Shown: positions 11,500 to 20,470 of the stretch, piece after piece
Layout of the letters: each line of letters opens with the position of its first letter
Numbering within the stretch: the first letter of the stretch is position 1
Assembly (NCBI GenBank): GCA_037178675.1
Contig: JAYMGJ010000286.1
Location: 1 to 38,442, forward strand
DNA from: Scleroderma bovista
Lineage: Eukaryota > Basidiomycota > Agaricomycetes > Boletales > Sclerodermataceae
DNA length: 38,442 nucleotides
Reading direction: 5' to 3'
The notes under the pieces: generated by a model
What the model was told of the DNA's origin: nothing
Database searches by the model: none
Seen by the model: only the letters and a program-made list of their open reading frames with translations
Position numbers and translations under genes: made by a program

Positions 11500-11690
11500 T
11501 GACGCTGTGGACCACAGTGAGCTCCTAGCTGAGCCCCTGCACAGCCACAAGGTGAAGTCGGTCGACGACTTGCGCCAGACAGTGAGCTCCTAGTTGAGCA
11601 CCTGTACTGCCACAGGCGAAGTTCATCAATGACTTGCGCCAACCATGGCGAACATCGTCGACGACTTGCGCTGGCATGACCTAGTCTCGA
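11500..11690 (+). repeat. Leader direct repeats of the copia element
   Basis: Two units of about 62 bp beginning CAGTGAGCTCCTAG and ending CGACTTGCGCCA, plus a partial third ending GACGACTTGCGCTGG, lie in the untranslated leader between the primer site and gag. Possible packaging or dimerisation signal (inference). Confidence 0.6.
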
Positions 11691-11801
11691 GTTAGCTGTT
11701 GACAGAAGTGCTTTCACTAGCACTCAGGTGTTTCTTCTTTTCTTGCTTGTCCGTTGTCGCATTCACTTGCTGACTCCGTTGACTCCCATCAGAATATCAC
11801 C

Positions 11802-14800
11802 ATGTCCAGCGCTCTTGACAAGATGGTTCCTGTGTTCACTGGCTCCAACTGGCAGCAGTGGCACACCTCTATGCAGGCCTACCTTCGGGCACAAGGCCAA
11901 TGGTACATCTACTCGACGACTCAACCCGCTGACAGTCACGATGACCGAAAGGAGTGGGACGACAACACCGAGAGAGTGCTTGGTAACATCACCTTGCGCC
12001 TCGCCCCCTCGATCCAAGTCGCTGTCTCAAGCCTCGACAGCGTTGAGGAAGTCTGGGACCACCTGAAGAAGAACTTCGGTGCCCCCAGTATCGGCTCTGC
12101 CTATGCCGAGCTTAGCAAGCTCCTGGCGACTACCATTCCCGCTGGCTCCCATCCCGCTCCGGCTATCACCAAGGTGCTCAGCCACTTTGCTTATCTCAAG
12201 GACGCCGGCTTTGAATTCCCTGCCCCCGTGCAGGCTATGATTATTCTTTGCAAGCTCCCTCCCACTATGGAGGTCGTAGCTCAGATACTCAGCCAAACGT
12301 CGCCGGATGAGATCAAGAACCTCAAGCCCGATGGGATTGTCAAGGCCGCTACTCTCTCTTTCGAGCAGAAAGGCGCCTCTTCGCGTGGTGGTGGTAAAGG
12401 CCCCCAGGCCAACAAGCTTAGCGCTGTGAAGCGCAAGCCAGCTGACCCCAAGTTCGCCCAGCAGCAGCAGCAGCAAGGTGGGTCCAACGGCGGTACAAGC
12501 AGAAACACTCCTGCCCAAGGACAGGGAGGCCGCACACGCCATGGCGGCAAGAAGGCTCGCGCTCACCGTGAGAATGCCCAACAGGCCGCCTTCACTACTT
12601 ACGTCCACTACAATGGACCAGAGCCCACCGTCGACCCTCGCGCCTTGGCTCACACTCCCGGTGCTGCCCACTACGGCCCCCCTGCTTTCGATAATACCAT
12701 TTGGGCCTTCGATTTGGCACACCGCTTGGGGGTAGAGCCCTCCTGCCAAACCATCTGCACCCTTGACCAAGTTGTGTCGTTGGCAAGTGCGAACCTGGAC
12801 CAGCCCGAGGCCGGTCCCTCCTCGTTGAAGCGCCCTCGTCTCGAGGAGCACATCACAATGTATGAGGAGGATGCCATCTCCCTTGGGGATGATGAACCCT
12901 TCGCCCACGAGCCTTTCGCCAACGATGAGTTCAACGAAATCGATGTGATGGTCCTCAACCGCTACAATGTGACGTCGATGGCGATGGGCGCGGAGGCCAG
13001 CCTTTTCAGGCAAGTACCTTCTGCACGTGTGCTGACCAACACTGACATGCTCCCTTTACATGTGCGCTTTATGCCGGCACTGTATATAGCGAGTAGTAAC
13101 TACAATTTGTTGTGTCGCGTCTCAAGTAAAGCATATATTTGTTTGTGTTCTCATGAAACGAATGATGCACGCTGTGCTAAGTGTAAGGGAAAAGTGGTCA
13201 ACGATAGCGAACTATCTGGTGCCTTCTGGCTCCTAGACTCTGGCGCATCACGCCACTTCACCGGTGACATAGGCAATTTCGCCTCTTACAACGCGCTAAA
13301 GCGAGCGCACTACGCCAAAACGGCTAATGGTGTAGCACTGATTGCTGGCATTGGCACGGTATTACTCTGGTGCCTAGACCACAACTCTGGGGATGAGAAA
13401 GTCATTACACTCACCCAAGTGCTCCATATGCCAGGCGCTACTGCATGCCTTATTTCTATGGGTGAAATGCTCCAGCATAACTACAAAGTCACTGGCGATA
13501 AGCGAGGCATTAGCCTCATTCATAAAGCAGAACGCCTATGGTTTGGGCCAGACCCAGAAGACGATTGCAACATCATTTTCAGGATTAGATCTATCCCGAT
13601 AATTAGATCTAACTACATTGCCTCCGTGAGCAAAGTCGATTACAACATTATGCACCGGAGATTCGGGCACCCCTCGAAGGAAGTACTCCGACGTGCACAA
13701 AAACATACGCAGCGCTTCCCGGAGATCCACTTTCCTACTGAGGATTGTGTTTGCCCTGGATGTGCTCTTGGCAAGATGCCCAATCGAGCTTTCCCAGAGA
13801 ATGAAAGACATGCTTCCAAGCCCTTCGAGCTGGTACACTCTGATCTGAAATCCTTCCCGGTTACGTCATACCGGAAGTTTAAATATGTTATCACCTTCTA
13901 CGATGACTATACCTCTCATGCCTGGACTATGCCTCTTCGCTCCAAAGCTGCAGCGATTATGGCTGCCAAAGATTTCCTCGAAATGGTGCGCGTCCAGCAT
14001 GATATGCACGTCGTTGGATGGATGTCTGATGCTGGCGGAGAATATAAATCTGATCTATTTGATCAAGCACTCCTTGAGAAAGGAATTAAAATATACCAAA
14101 GTGCCCCAAGAACCCCCATGCAGAATGGCCGCACCGAGCGTTTAGGGCGCACTCTCATGGATAAAGCTGAGTCTATGCGGCATCAAGCCTGCATCCCTGA
14201 CTCCTGGTGGGAATTTGCGTTCGCTCACGCAACTCACCTTTACAACCGTACTCTGGTAGCTCGCCTGCGATGGCACACCCCCCACGAAATGCTTAAGGGG
14301 GAGATGCCTAACATCGACCACCTACGTGTATTTGGCTGTGGAGCCTTTGTCTACCTCCCAGCCTTGGCTCGAGCAAATAAGATGGCTCCCAAGTCGGAGC
14401 TAATGACTTATGTCGGTGTTGCCCCTGGCAATGAGCGCAATTTCTTGTTTATGCACTCCACCAATGCAGTATTTACCGCTGCTCATGCCATCTTTGATGA
14501 GCGTCATTTCCCTCGCTGCCCCAAAAACAGGCATGAACCTCTCGAGAACCCTTTTGGAAGGGCAAATCCGAAACCAGCCACTGATCGACCAGGAAATCCC
14601 CCTGATGATACCGACAGTGATGATGATGTGGAACATGACCATGGCTACCCACATCCCCAAGCACAGGATGACAATCCAAAGCGCGAGGAACCTGAGGCTC
14701 CTGAGGAAGAGCCTAATCAAATAAATCCTCCCCGTACGCCATCTCCAGTGCCTCCACCGGCACCGAGAACGCCTTCACCGGCGAGAAATCCGCCACCTCC

Positions 14801-15116
14801 AGCACCGCAGCGCCCTGGCCAAGCTGAACGCCGCCAGAATGCGCCGCGACCCCCTGCAGTGAATATCCCTGCCGCCCCCAATGTGAACGTAGAGCGCCAT
14901 TGCGCCCCGGTAACATGTATGGTGAGCGGCAACATCCTGTCGAGCAACTCCGGGATATTGAAAGTGCCTCTCGATGGCGAGAGACAGTGGGTGAGGCCCC
15001 TAGGCCCCCACAACCGGACACACCAGACCATATCCCTGGTGGTTTCCCCGACACCTCTGCAACGCCCAGTGAGGAAGATGTGCAAAAGATGTGCAAGGAA
15101 GGGGGAGCAAACCTAG
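11802..15116 (+). CDS. Copia gag-protease-integrase polyprotein (first part)
   Basis: I chose ATG 11802, after ATCACC, because the UBN2-like gag region (VFTGSNWQQWHTSMQAYL) starts there; an in-frame ATG at 11754 is also possible. Gag spans residues 1-200 and a Gln-rich, basic linker follows. The aspartic protease motif DSGAS lies at residue 479 (codon 13236). A zinc-binding HHCC domain is at 13640-13770. Integrase catalytic residues are D681 (HSDLKS), D743 (SDAGGEYKS) and E779 (NGRTERLG), a D-x61-D-x35-E spacing. A Pro-rich linker follows and the frame is lost in it: after about 14900 the polyprotein continues in another frame. There is no clear CCHC knuckle in gag. A single-frame polyprotein is usual in Copia elements, so the break is probably a mutation. 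Confidence 0.93.
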   Translation: MSSALDKMVPVFTGSNWQQWHTSMQAYLRAQGQWYIYSTTQPADSHDDRKEWDDNTERVLGNITLRLAPSIQVAVSSLDSVEEVWDHLKKNFGAPSIGSAYAELSKLLATTIPAGSHPAPAITKVLSHFAYLKDAGFEFPAPVQAMIILCKLPPTMEVVAQILSQTSPDEIKNLKPDGIVKAATLSFEQKGASSRGGGKGPQANKLSAVKRKPADPKFAQQQQQQGGSNGGTSRNTPAQGQGGRTRHGGKKARAHRENAQQAAFTTYVHYNGPEPTVDPRALAHTPGAAHYGPPAFDNTIWAFDLAHRLGVEPSCQTICTLDQVVSLASANLDQPEAGPSSLKRPRLEEHITMYEEDAISLGDDEPFAHEPFANDEFNEIDVMVLNRYNVTSMAMGAEASLFRQVPSARVLTNTDMLPLHVRFMPALYIASSNYNLLCRVSSKAYICLCSHETNDARCAKCKGKVVNDSELSGAFWLLDSGASRHFTGDIGNFASYNALKRAHYAKTANGVALIAGIGTVLLWCLDHNSGDEKVITLTQVLHMPGATACLISMGEMLQHNYKVTGDKRGISLIHKAERLWFGPDPEDDCNIIFRIRSIPIIRSNYIASVSKVDYNIMHRRFGHPSKEVLRRAQKHTQRFPEIHFPTEDCVCPGCALGKMPNRAFPENERHASKPFELVHSDLKSFPVTSYRKFKYVITFYDDYTSHAWTMPLRSKAAAIMAAKDFLEMVRVQHDMHVVGWMSDAGGEYKSDLFDQALLEKGIKIYQSAPRTPMQNGRTERLGRTLMDKAESMRHQACIPDSWWEFAFAHATHLYNRTLVARLRWHTPHEMLKGEMPNIDHLRVFGCGAFVYLPALARANKMAPKSELMTYVGVAPGNERNFLFMHSTNAVFTAAHAIFDERHFPRCPKNRHEPLENPFGRANPKPATDRPGNPPDDTDSDDDVEHDHGYPHPQAQDDNPKREEPEAPEEEPNQINPPRTPSPVPPPAPRTPSPARNPPPPAPQRPGQAERRQNAPRPPAVNIPAAPNVNVERHCAPVTCMVSGNILSSNSGILKVPLDGERQWVRPLGPHNRTHQTISLVVSPTPLQRPVRKMCKRCARKGEQT

Positions 15117-16612
15117 TCCGATACCTGATGGGCAAAGCCCTCGAAACCCGCAACCCTCAATACGAGAGTGTCCGCAACTGGTCCTACAAGGACATCGCTC
15201 GCTTACCCCAAGCTGAGCAGAAACTCTGGCGACTTGCTTGCCAAGAAGAGCTCGACGTGCTGCAAAAGCGCAAGGTCTTTGAGCTAGTTGACCGTCCCCG
15301 AGACCAGAAGGTCATAAAGAATCGATGGGTCTTCGACGTCAAGTCGGATGGCCGCAAGAAAGCCCGCTTAGTAGCGAAAGGCTTCTCCCAGGTCGAGGGA
15401 TTAGATTTCGACCAGGTCTTCTCACCAGTTGTGCGCTTTGAAACAGTGCGCCTCATGCTTGCGCTTGCCGCACTTGAAAATTGGTATATTACTGGACTCG
15501 ACGTTTGGAGCGCCTACTTGTATGGCAAGCTTGACGAAGAGATCTACATGGAACAACCTGAAGGGTTTGCAGTTCCTGGGCAAGAGCACAAAGTGCTCCG
15601 CCTTTGGCATGCCCTCTATGGCCTCAAACAGGCTGGCCTAGCTTGGTGGCGCACACTCGATGAGTCTCTCAAAGAGCTCGGGTTTGAGCGCCTTAAATCT
15701 GAAGCAGGCATCTTCTTCTATAAGAAGAAAGGCACCAACATTGTCATCGGTATTATCTACGTTGACGACGCTTTATTCTGCAGCCCTAACAAGGCTGTTG
15801 TTGATGCCATCAAAGCACAATTCATGCGCAAATGGGAGTGCAGAGACCTTGGAGAACCTAAGGAGTTCCTCCGAATGCGAATTACTCGCAAAGGTCACGC
15901 TATCCACCTGGATCAATGCACGTACCTCCAAAAGGTCATCGAATGCTGTGGCATGCTCAATGCAAAGTCCGCAAGCACCCCACTGCTGGCTGGCTACTAT
16001 GCCGCCAAAAATACAGAGCCTGTTGATGCGGAACTCCGCTCCCATTTCCAGATGGTTATTGGGTCCCTTCTGTACCTTATGTTAGGCACTAGGCCTGACA
16101 TTGCCTTTGCAGTCACCCATCTCTCGCGCCATGCCGCGAATCCATCCCAGGACCACCTATCCAAGGCACTTTATATTTGTCGCTACTTGATTGGTACACC
16201 TAATTACTCCCTAGTGTACAACGGTGGATCTGGTGCTGGCCTGATTGCATGCACGGACTCAGATTGGGGATCAGACCCTATCTCTCGCCTCTCGCAAACA
16301 GGTTTCTACCTGAAACTTGCAGATGGCTTGATCAGTTGGACTTCTCGTGCGCAGAAGACTATTGCATACTCGTCCACTGAGGCTGAATACATGGCTTTGA
16401 GCGATTGCGCTCGCCAAGTTACCTGGATTCAGAGTTTACTCGGTGAGCTTGGCTACAAGCTGAAAGCTATCCCGATTTGCGGTGATAATCAGGGGTCCAT
16501 ATTCATGGCATCCAACCCTGTAACGGAGCCTCACTCCAAGCACATACCACGCGAGAAATTCGCGAAGTTCAGAGCTCAACTAGGCTTACAGTTTCCCTCT
16601 GGCAGCATCTAG
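14900..16612 (+). CDS. Copia reverse transcriptase-RNase H (second part)
   Basis: This frame overlaps the previous one over 14900-15116. The Copia RT fold starts with VIKNRWVFDVKSDG and GFSQVEGLDFDQVFSPV (from about 15310). The polymerase motif YVDDA is at 15758-15772. RNase H shows ACTDSDW (about 16252), AYSSTEAEY (about 16370) and SKHI (about 16540). After SKHI the expected short His-containing segment is missing and the frame ends at 16612. A second frame contains a terminal stretch ending at 16665, so the C-terminus carries a small deletion and frameshift. Without repair or suppression no complete Pol would be made. Confidence 0.93.
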   Translation: MRPGNMYGERQHPVEQLRDIESASRWRETVGEAPRPPQPDTPDHIPGGFPDTSATPSEEDVQKMCKEGGANLVRYLMGKALETRNPQYESVRNWSYKDIARLPQAEQKLWRLACQEELDVLQKRKVFELVDRPRDQKVIKNRWVFDVKSDGRKKARLVAKGFSQVEGLDFDQVFSPVVRFETVRLMLALAALENWYITGLDVWSAYLYGKLDEEIYMEQPEGFAVPGQEHKVLRLWHALYGLKQAGLAWWRTLDESLKELGFERLKSEAGIFFYKKKGTNIVIGIIYVDDALFCSPNKAVVDAIKAQFMRKWECRDLGEPKEFLRMRITRKGHAIHLDQCTYLQKVIECCGMLNAKSASTPLLAGYYAAKNTEPVDAELRSHFQMVIGSLLYLMLGTRPDIAFAVTHLSRHAANPSQDHLSKALYICRYLIGTPNYSLVYNGGSGAGLIACTDSDWGSDPISRLSQTGFYLKLADGLISWTSRAQKTIAYSSTEAEYMALSDCARQVTWIQSLLGELGYKLKAIPICGDNQGSIFMASNPVTEPHSKHIPREKFAKFRAQLGLQFPSGSI

Positions 16613-16647
16613 CACCTTATTCGCTGAAGTGCTCTACGTGCAGCACA

Positions 16648-16658
16648 GTGAGGGGGAG
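16648..16658 (+). promoter_or_regulatory. Polypurine tract of copia element
   Basis: The purine run GTGAGGGGGAG abuts the 3' LTR (TGTTGAAG at 16659). It has the position and composition of the plus-strand primer of LTR elements. Confidence 0.85.
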
Positions 16659-16948
16659 TGTTGAAGTCGCACGTGCACCCAGCGTAAACCGTCGACGAAG
16701 TGCACACAAGACTGCGACTCATATTAGTGTAGACTTAGTAAATAGTCCTCTTTAGAGTAGATGTTACATGTCACACGACACGCGTCACAGTCACGCGTCA
16801 CAATGTTTGTTGTATATAAACAGTGTTCATCGCTTATATAATATAACAGCTCTTAACCAGCTACCGCTACCATCTCTGGTTGTGTACTCCACCCAAACAG
16901 GTGAGTTGGAGTAGCAGTTCCTCTACGTACATAGGTATTGCTTCAACA
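16659..16948 (+). repeat. 3' LTR of copia element
   Basis: 290 bp, same termini as the 5' LTR and followed directly by target duplication CAGAA. Seven of nine differences from the 5' LTR are CG versus TG or CA. Confidence 0.97.
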
Positions 16949-19020
16949 CAGAAGGCAGAGATCCATGCATACCAGGTGGAGGACATTCAACCGAAGGTAC
17001 TGCAGGGTCACGGAGTGCAGGAGCAGTGGGGAACCGGTCTTCGTGCATAGCTTCCACAAGTGCCCGGAGTGTCTCCAGCTCCTCCCGGTTCTGCTCCAAC
17101 TCCACCCTCATCCTTGCATTATCTCTCTTCAGAAGGACAATGTTCTCCTTCGTATCCTCCTTCATCCTCGCAATATCCTTCTTGAGAAGGAAGACCTCCT
17201 CCTCCACATCCTCCAACCGCTCACCCTCGGTCATGCCGGATGTCGCAACAGCAGATGGGGTCGTCGGAGGGTCGGTGGCAGATGCTGCACAGGTTGAGGC
17301 AACACTGGTATCACGGGACTTTGATTTTGGCAACAATGAAGGTGTTTGAATATAAACTTCAAAACCTGTTCAGCGATTTGAATGCAAGGATACAAAGCAT
17401 GGATGATACTCACCTTTGCCTGAGGACCTTTCAACCTGTCCTGCCTTGGCCTTTGATGGTCCAGGAGTAGGGTGGATGCTGGACGACTGTTGTCGCTTTG
17501 CTGGCCATGGGGTGAAATCAGGGGCGATCTCCGATGGAACCCTGGAAGGGGACCGACGTCGCCGGGTTGTGGTCGGGGCTGCCTCAGATGGAACCCTGGA
17601 AGGGGAGCGATGTCGCTGGGTTGTGGTCGTGGCTGCCTCAGATGGGGCCCGAGATCGGGCACGAAGCCTGTCGGTCAAACTGCACTTCATCTTTACCTTG
17701 TTGCAGTTTAAGCAAGCCCGACCTGGCTTTACCAAGCACATTTTGTCACCCTTCCGACATTGATCGCACCGATCCTCTGGTGGAACAGGGCCAAATCCTA
17801 CCGGCGCAAGGAATGATGCTTTTGGTTGAGTGGGGTTGACCAGTGGCATATCAGGATCTTCCTCGCTGTCAATGGTAGGTGCAGACTTAATACGCGGCGT
17901 GCGTCCTCGGGATTTACTCTGATTCCGATTTGATGCACCAGCTTGTCGGGAAAGAGACCGTCCTCTGGCCTGCTCTCCACTGGCCTGTTTGTTGTCTACA
18001 TTCCGAGTTGATCAGTGCCTGACTCCATTGTATCAATGGCACCTCACTTACCCAATTTCCCCCCAGTGATCATGCTCTGTGACTCTCCCTCCACTTCCAC
18101 TTGCATTTGCACTTCCTTCTCCTTCCCCTTCTTTGACTGCATGGTTGCTTGGGACCAAGACCGGTGTCTTACCACCGGGCCACCACCATCCTGCTTGTCT
18201 GCACATTACCTTTATCAGAAAACACCTTCGTGTCAATCCAACAGTCATATTGCTTACCAGACATCCCCTGGTTTATGTGACCTTGTGGATCTTCCACTAC
18301 CTTTGCCTTCTCCTTCCCTTTCTTAGACAGACCGGCCGACCAGGATCAGGACCGGCGTCCTGCCAACTCTCCACCACTCTCCTCGGTTCCTGCACCTTGG
18401 CTCTTCAGAACAGAAATCAATTGGGATTATAAATGTGGTGTGCTCACCTAATTTCCCACTATCCATGTCTTCATTCCTCTCCTTCTCCTTTCCTTTCACC
18501 TGCGTTACTGGTGTTGTTGTTGGTGCAGGAGGAACTGGCAGGGCAGGCTCCCAGAGATTGTACCATGGGTGATCCTCGACGTCTTTGTCCTTTGCCTGAC
18601 AGATGCGCTCCCAAGGTGGCCATTTCTTTGCCTCAAGAAGTGAGTCGGGGCTCACCATGAAGGCATCGGCCGTGATGACATGGATCGGGATTGCAAAGCC
18701 GGCCGGCAACTGATCTACAACGGCAGTGACCTCTTTCTTTGGGATTGATGGGTACAGATATCAAACTATGTACTAATAACTCACCAGCCTATCCCACACA
18801 ACCTGTGTGGTTTCCTTCCAGTATTCCGTAGTGCTATTATATTTGAGACCGTCGGTATATTGCCGTATGACCTTGGCTGCCTGGGTAACAATTGCCTTTG
18901 CATGGTCCTCACCAGTGCCGATGGAGGAGGTTAAGGCTTTGGCTTGTGATGACATGGATAAAGGTTTTGCAGTTGAATGCGATGGGATTCGATGGGAGTG
19001 AATGTGGTGGAGGAAAGGCA

Positions 19021-19560
19021 AGGGAAATATGCCGGTATGGCCACTATATATTGTTGAAAATGATTACATAACATATTCCCATGTATTGTGCACAATGGTC
19101 CAATACAAATTATGATATGCAGACAAAAAACAAGATAAATGGAACACATGTAAAATCAATAACCGGTTGCTTCAGTGCCACAAACACACACCGGTGAATT
19201 CAATTAGTCGCCGGTAATCATATGTACCTCATGAATAATAGTGATTAACATAATTCACACATGACAATGTGGTGGAACCAGTGACCGGTCCTTGCTTGGC
19301 TGTTGGTACCCAAACTGCACTGGTGATCATATTGATTATATAATACACCTTCATCAGGAAAACGGGGAGGTGCTGGCATGACCAGCCAGATATTACAAAT
19401 AGATACAAGCATGATTTAAACAAATAATTACTTAGCAACCATTATCCTTTGCTGATTGGACTGGTGTCATAATGTTGCATGTCTGATCCCCTCATGCCAG
19501 AAAGATAGCTCAGTGATGAGGACATATAATTACGGACAGATTTTTTGTGGGTTTATAAGC
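19021..19560. other. Gene-free flank with ACCGGT relics
   Basis: AT-rich upstream region of the Zn2Cys6-like gene. It holds scattered ACCGGT-type motifs (near 19160, 19192, 19212 and 19284) like those beyond the gene's 3' end at 9.7-10.5 kb. I see no coding signal. Confidence 0.5.
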
Positions 19561-20173
19561 CATTATCATCTGGCTTGCAGCCTGACATGCACTGATGGTG
19601 CATGTGTAATAATTCCATTTCTCTGAACAGGGAATCCCTAGGAATATCATTGTGTCATTCAATGATAACTCTATGGTATTCACTAACCAGATCATTATCA
19701 TCTGGCTTGCAGCCTGACATGCACTGATGGTGCATGTGTAATAAATACATTGCTCTGAACAGGGAATCCCTAGGAATATCATTGTGTCATTCAATGGTAA
19801 CCCTCTGGTATTCACTGACCAGACCATCATCATCCTAACATGCACTGATAATATGCAGCTTACTCTGAACAAGGAATATCTATAAATGCCATTATAGTTC
19901 TGTCACCAAGTAAATTAAATACTGATTAGTTCCTGTGCCCAGGTGATATTTTGCCCTACAGACAGTGTATCAAGCCTAATTTACCCTACAGAAAAAGTAC
20001 ATTACTAGAGCCCTCTCAACCCCATCAATCCATTATTGTCTGTAGTGTCACTGATCAGCCAACTACTAGTGAAATGCATGGGTACTACTACTAGTACTAC
20101 TACTATGCAGTGCAGTCTGATAGCTTATGTAAGCATACCCTATATGGCAATAGTTCATTTAGTATAACTCCAA
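19310..20173 (-). mobile_element. Possible decayed copia-type LTR (minus orientation)
   Basis: Read on the minus strand, a purine run GGGGGAG at 20174-20180 is followed by TGTTGGAGTTATAC from 20173, the layout of a polypurine tract and the start of a 3' LTR. A TGTTGG near 19310 could be the other end (TGTTGG...CCAACA). Only about 50 bp of possible element interior remains to the right, and no target duplication is visible. The real left boundary is uncertain. Confidence 0.35.
19561..19895. repeat. 132-bp tandem repeat, about 2.5 copies
   Basis: CATTATCATCTGGCTTGCAG starts at 19561 and again at 19693. The two units are nearly identical, including AATCCCTAGGAATATCATTG. A third, diverged partial unit begins at about 19825. 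The array lies inside the possible LTR relic. No gene is visible around it; 19900-20220 is otherwise featureless apart from a short ACT trinucleotide run near 20090. Confidence 0.85.
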
Positions 20174-20470
20174 CACTCCCCCATAAACAGAGTTGGGTAA
20201 CAGATAGAAAGGATAGTGAAATCTAAGATATAGTACTTAGCTGAATCCAATAAAAATGTTGTTGCGAACGAATGTGTCCGATTCGAATAGAATATGAGAC
20301 TTGTTGATCCGAAGGAAGTTTGTCCATTTGCGCCGTGACATCCGCGTCGTTACCCGATTTGGTAAGTCGCGTCGCGCTGGTATTGCAGTGTTGATTGCAA
20401 TGCATGCGGCAGACTTCATCCATAGTCTCCATCGTCGCGTAGTCGCTCGCCCTGCATCCTACACTCGACA

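Larger units (their letters stand above)
11129..16948 (+). mobile_element. Ty1/copia LTR retrotransposon, near complete
   Basis: A 5820 bp element bounded by two 290 bp LTRs (TGTTGAAG...CTTCAACA) and a perfect 5 bp target duplication CAGAA at 11124-11128 and 16949-16953. Domain order gag-protease-integrase-RT-RNase H is that of the Copia superfamily (Pseudoviridae of fungi). It is inserted antisense to the Zn2Cys6-like gene. A frame change near 14.9-15.1 kb and a damaged RNase H C-terminus make it probably non-autonomous now. LTR divergence is 9 in 290 bp (3.1%). Confidence 0.97.
10735..18955 (-). pseudogene. Zn2Cys6-like, coiled-coil hypothetical protein gene split by a copia insertion
   Basis: Start ATG at 18955 (MSSQAKAL) gives a helical N-terminus. 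After an intron, a segment with MVSPDSLLEAKKWPPWERIC follows to about 18450. Short Lys/Glu-rich exons containing KKGKEK follow (18420-18060). Next is a cluster C-x2-C-x6-C-x7-C-x2-C-x6-C (about 17770-17680), matching the Zn2Cys6 binuclear spacing. Then come Arg/Ser-rich repeats SPSRVPSEAAP, a leucine-heptad coiled coil (about 17240-17050) and a Pro/Thr-rich tail ending at TAA 10737-10735. This suggests a DNA-binding regulator (inference). The copia element sits in the exon after GSLPS; removing it and one target copy restores the codons ...SLPS-EHSQ. A further TGA lies at 18347-18345 where a sister exon has TGG. Doubly broken. Confidence 0.75.

Noticed and set aside
12027..13013. 328-codon open frame antisense to copia gag
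   Set aside because: It lies entirely opposite a clear gag domain and has no recognisable domain of its own.
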